Shown: one piece after another, positions 62,617 to 64,000 of the stretch
How the letters are laid out: each line of letters starts with the position of its first letter
How positions within the stretch are numbered: the first letter of the stretch is position 1
NCBI GenBank assembly: GCA_025677825.1
Contig: JAIXMO010000028.1
Coordinates: 62,001 to 126,000 of the forward strand
Origin: Helicostylum pulchrum
Lineage: Eukaryota; Mucoromycota; Mucoromycetes; Mucorales; Mucoraceae
Direction: 5' to 3'
DNA length: 64,000 nt
Translations under genes and position numbers: made by a program
Notes under the pieces: generated by a model
The model's input: the letters and a program-made list of their open reading frames with translations, nothing else
The model's database searches: none
What the model was told of the DNA's origin: nothing

Positions 62617-64000
62617 ATGACAACCAAACGACGTTTATCTGATGCTGATGCTGCAACCGATCAAAGTAATAAAGCAATAAAGTCAGAGGATAAAGAGCAA
62701 CGCTTGGAACAAGTGTTTGAGAACATGAGATTAAGAAGAATTGTCAAGGAGAATCATGGTTGCGATATTAATCAACTTGCTTTCTTCTTTAACAATAAGA
62801 ATTTTTCTGCACCATTTGGTCTTGATCAAGTAAAGACTTTTGATAAACGTGGTGCGGTTCAACGTCATAGTACAGATACCAGTAACGTATTAGCCACTGT
62901 GGGTGGCTGTGAGGTAAAGGAAGAAGAAGGCTAATATATATTTTTCTTACAGCTTTATTAAGTTTTTTTTTTTTTTTTGTATAGCTTAGTATTTACGATA
63001 ATGAACATTGTGGTGATCATTTAGATATTATGTCCAATTTTGATTTGACACCATTGGAAGAGGATCCTGAGAATAAGATTTTGAAGCATACACTCGAGAC
63101 GTTTTGTTGGTTGTATAGAGAAGGAGATGCTTTATTAGCTGCAGGTGGTGCGGATGGTCTCATTCGTATTCTTAGTGTAGCTAATTCTGAAGAGATCAAG
63201 ATATTAGAAGGACATCAAAGTAAGTGTAACAACACACTAGGTGTAGAACAGTCAAATTAATTTAATTCTTTATAGAACTTATTTATGATATACAATCTCA
63301 TCCTCAAAGTGATAATATTATCTTATCTACTTCTAAGGACGGTACTATTCGATTATGGGATGTTGACCAAAGTAAATGTATTGCCATTTTTGAAGCAGAA
63401 GCTACTGTTACAGTGAGTAGATTATACCAGGCATTAAGAGGACTGCGTGTGTTTTAACCGAGAAATTTATATGTAGTGTTTCCATCCATCTGGTGAGAAA
63501 TTTGTTTCTGGTAACTCTAGAGGAGAATTGCGCGTATGGAATATACCTTCAACAACCGAGACTATGGACGATGAACCAATTATTATAGAAAAGAAAGATT
63601 CACATATCGTCAAAAAAATGCACGGTGATAGTTATATTGGTATGTAGTGTCTACGTGAGTGTTTGTATAAGTCTAATATATATAATTTATTAGATTGTAT
63701 TCGCTTTGCAAATGGTAATGTATTATCTAAATCTATTAATGGTAGAGTGGAATACTGGGATATGGAAACAGAACAGGTAACGAACAAGCAAGTGTCACTG
63801 TATAAATGACAACTAAGAAAAAAGGGTATACTAGACAATTAGATCTATTCGAATTAGATCAGGTGAAAACTACTCTAGATTTGATGTCAGTTTAGACGAG
63901 TGGTTTTTCTGTGTTGGATCAAGTCAAGGAACAATTTACGTTTATAACATAAAAACCGGCAAGTTGGTAACTGAATTAGGGCATAGAAGATCTACTAAAG
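62617..64000 (+). CDS. EED/ESC-like WD40 protein (Polycomb PRC2 subunit), 5' part
   Basis: Partial at the right edge. Exons are 62617-62913, 62985-63219, 63276-63412, 63477-63639, 63694-63776 and 63835 onward, about 360 residues so far. Blades align in order with animal EED: VLATVGGCELSIYDNEHCG (EED ATVGSNRVTLYEC), HTLETFCWLYREGDALLAAG then GLIRILSVANSEEIKILEGH (LLAVAGSRGIIRIINP), SHPQSDNIILSTSKDGTIRL ([20 protein letters not shown]), YIDCIRFANGNVLSKSINGR ([20 protein letters not shown]), and FDVSLDEWFFCVGSSQGTIY then VYNIKTG ([20 protein letters not shown]). EED binds H3K27me3 and activates the EZH2 methyltransferase. The N-terminus is short and basic (MTTKRRLSDADAATDQSN). It lies divergent to RBBP4, another PRC2 subunit. 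Confidence 0.78.

Overview
The window looks like nuclear DNA of an early-diverging filamentous fungus, most probably Mucoromycota (Mucorales-like). This is an inference. The genes are intron-rich, with GT-AG introns mostly 50-75 bases long. Coding DNA is balanced, while intergenic DNA is very AT-rich and full of A/T homopolymers. The gene set is eukaryotic housekeeping plus fungal families (Vac8, Kre9/Knh-like GPI protein, Sqs1, Ecl1). No species can be named. All exon joins were worked out by hand from splice signals, reading frame and family resemblance.

Layout. 1-9.5 kb: VAC8 5' end (minus), RPS13/uS15 (minus), UTP10/HEATR1 (plus) and a BAG-domain co-chaperone (plus). RPS13 and UTP10 are divergent and both serve ribosome production. 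9.5-21.9 kb: gene-poor, with one tRNA-Arg(TCG), a C2H2 zinc-finger gene with an in-frame nonsense codon, PAB2/PABPN1, relic coding stretches and two damaged copies of a repeat family. 21.9-36 kb: SEC2/Rabin8-like Rab exchange factor (minus), Ser/Thr-rich GPI-anchored wall protein, SmE, GID7/WDR26, cytochrome c and an R3HCC1-like protein. 36-40.8 kb: a repeat copy inserted into a spliced gene fragment, relic minus-strand coding DNA and a small FAR1/WRKY-GCM1-like gene. 40.9-60 kb is compact: SQS1, a small Alb1-like protein, a cytochrome P450, Asterix/PAT10, PAF1, peroxisomal acyl-CoA oxidase, a class C (GABA-B-like) seven-transmembrane receptor with a PH-like tail, an ECL1-like zinc protein and RBBP4/MSI1. 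60.4-62.4 kb: the one complete copy of the repeat family. 62.6-64 kb: the 5' part of an EED-like WD40 gene running off the right edge.

Themes. Several genes serve ribosome assembly or RNA processing (RPS13, UTP10, SQS1, possibly ALB1, SmE, PAB2, PAF1). RBBP4 and EED are two WD40 subunits of Polycomb repressive complex 2. Here they are divergent neighbours separated almost entirely by a transposon-like element. That element has 27-bp terminal inverted repeats, TA target-site duplications and no long reading frame. Its interior folds back on itself as a long imperfect inverted repeat, so any read-through transcript would be double-stranded.
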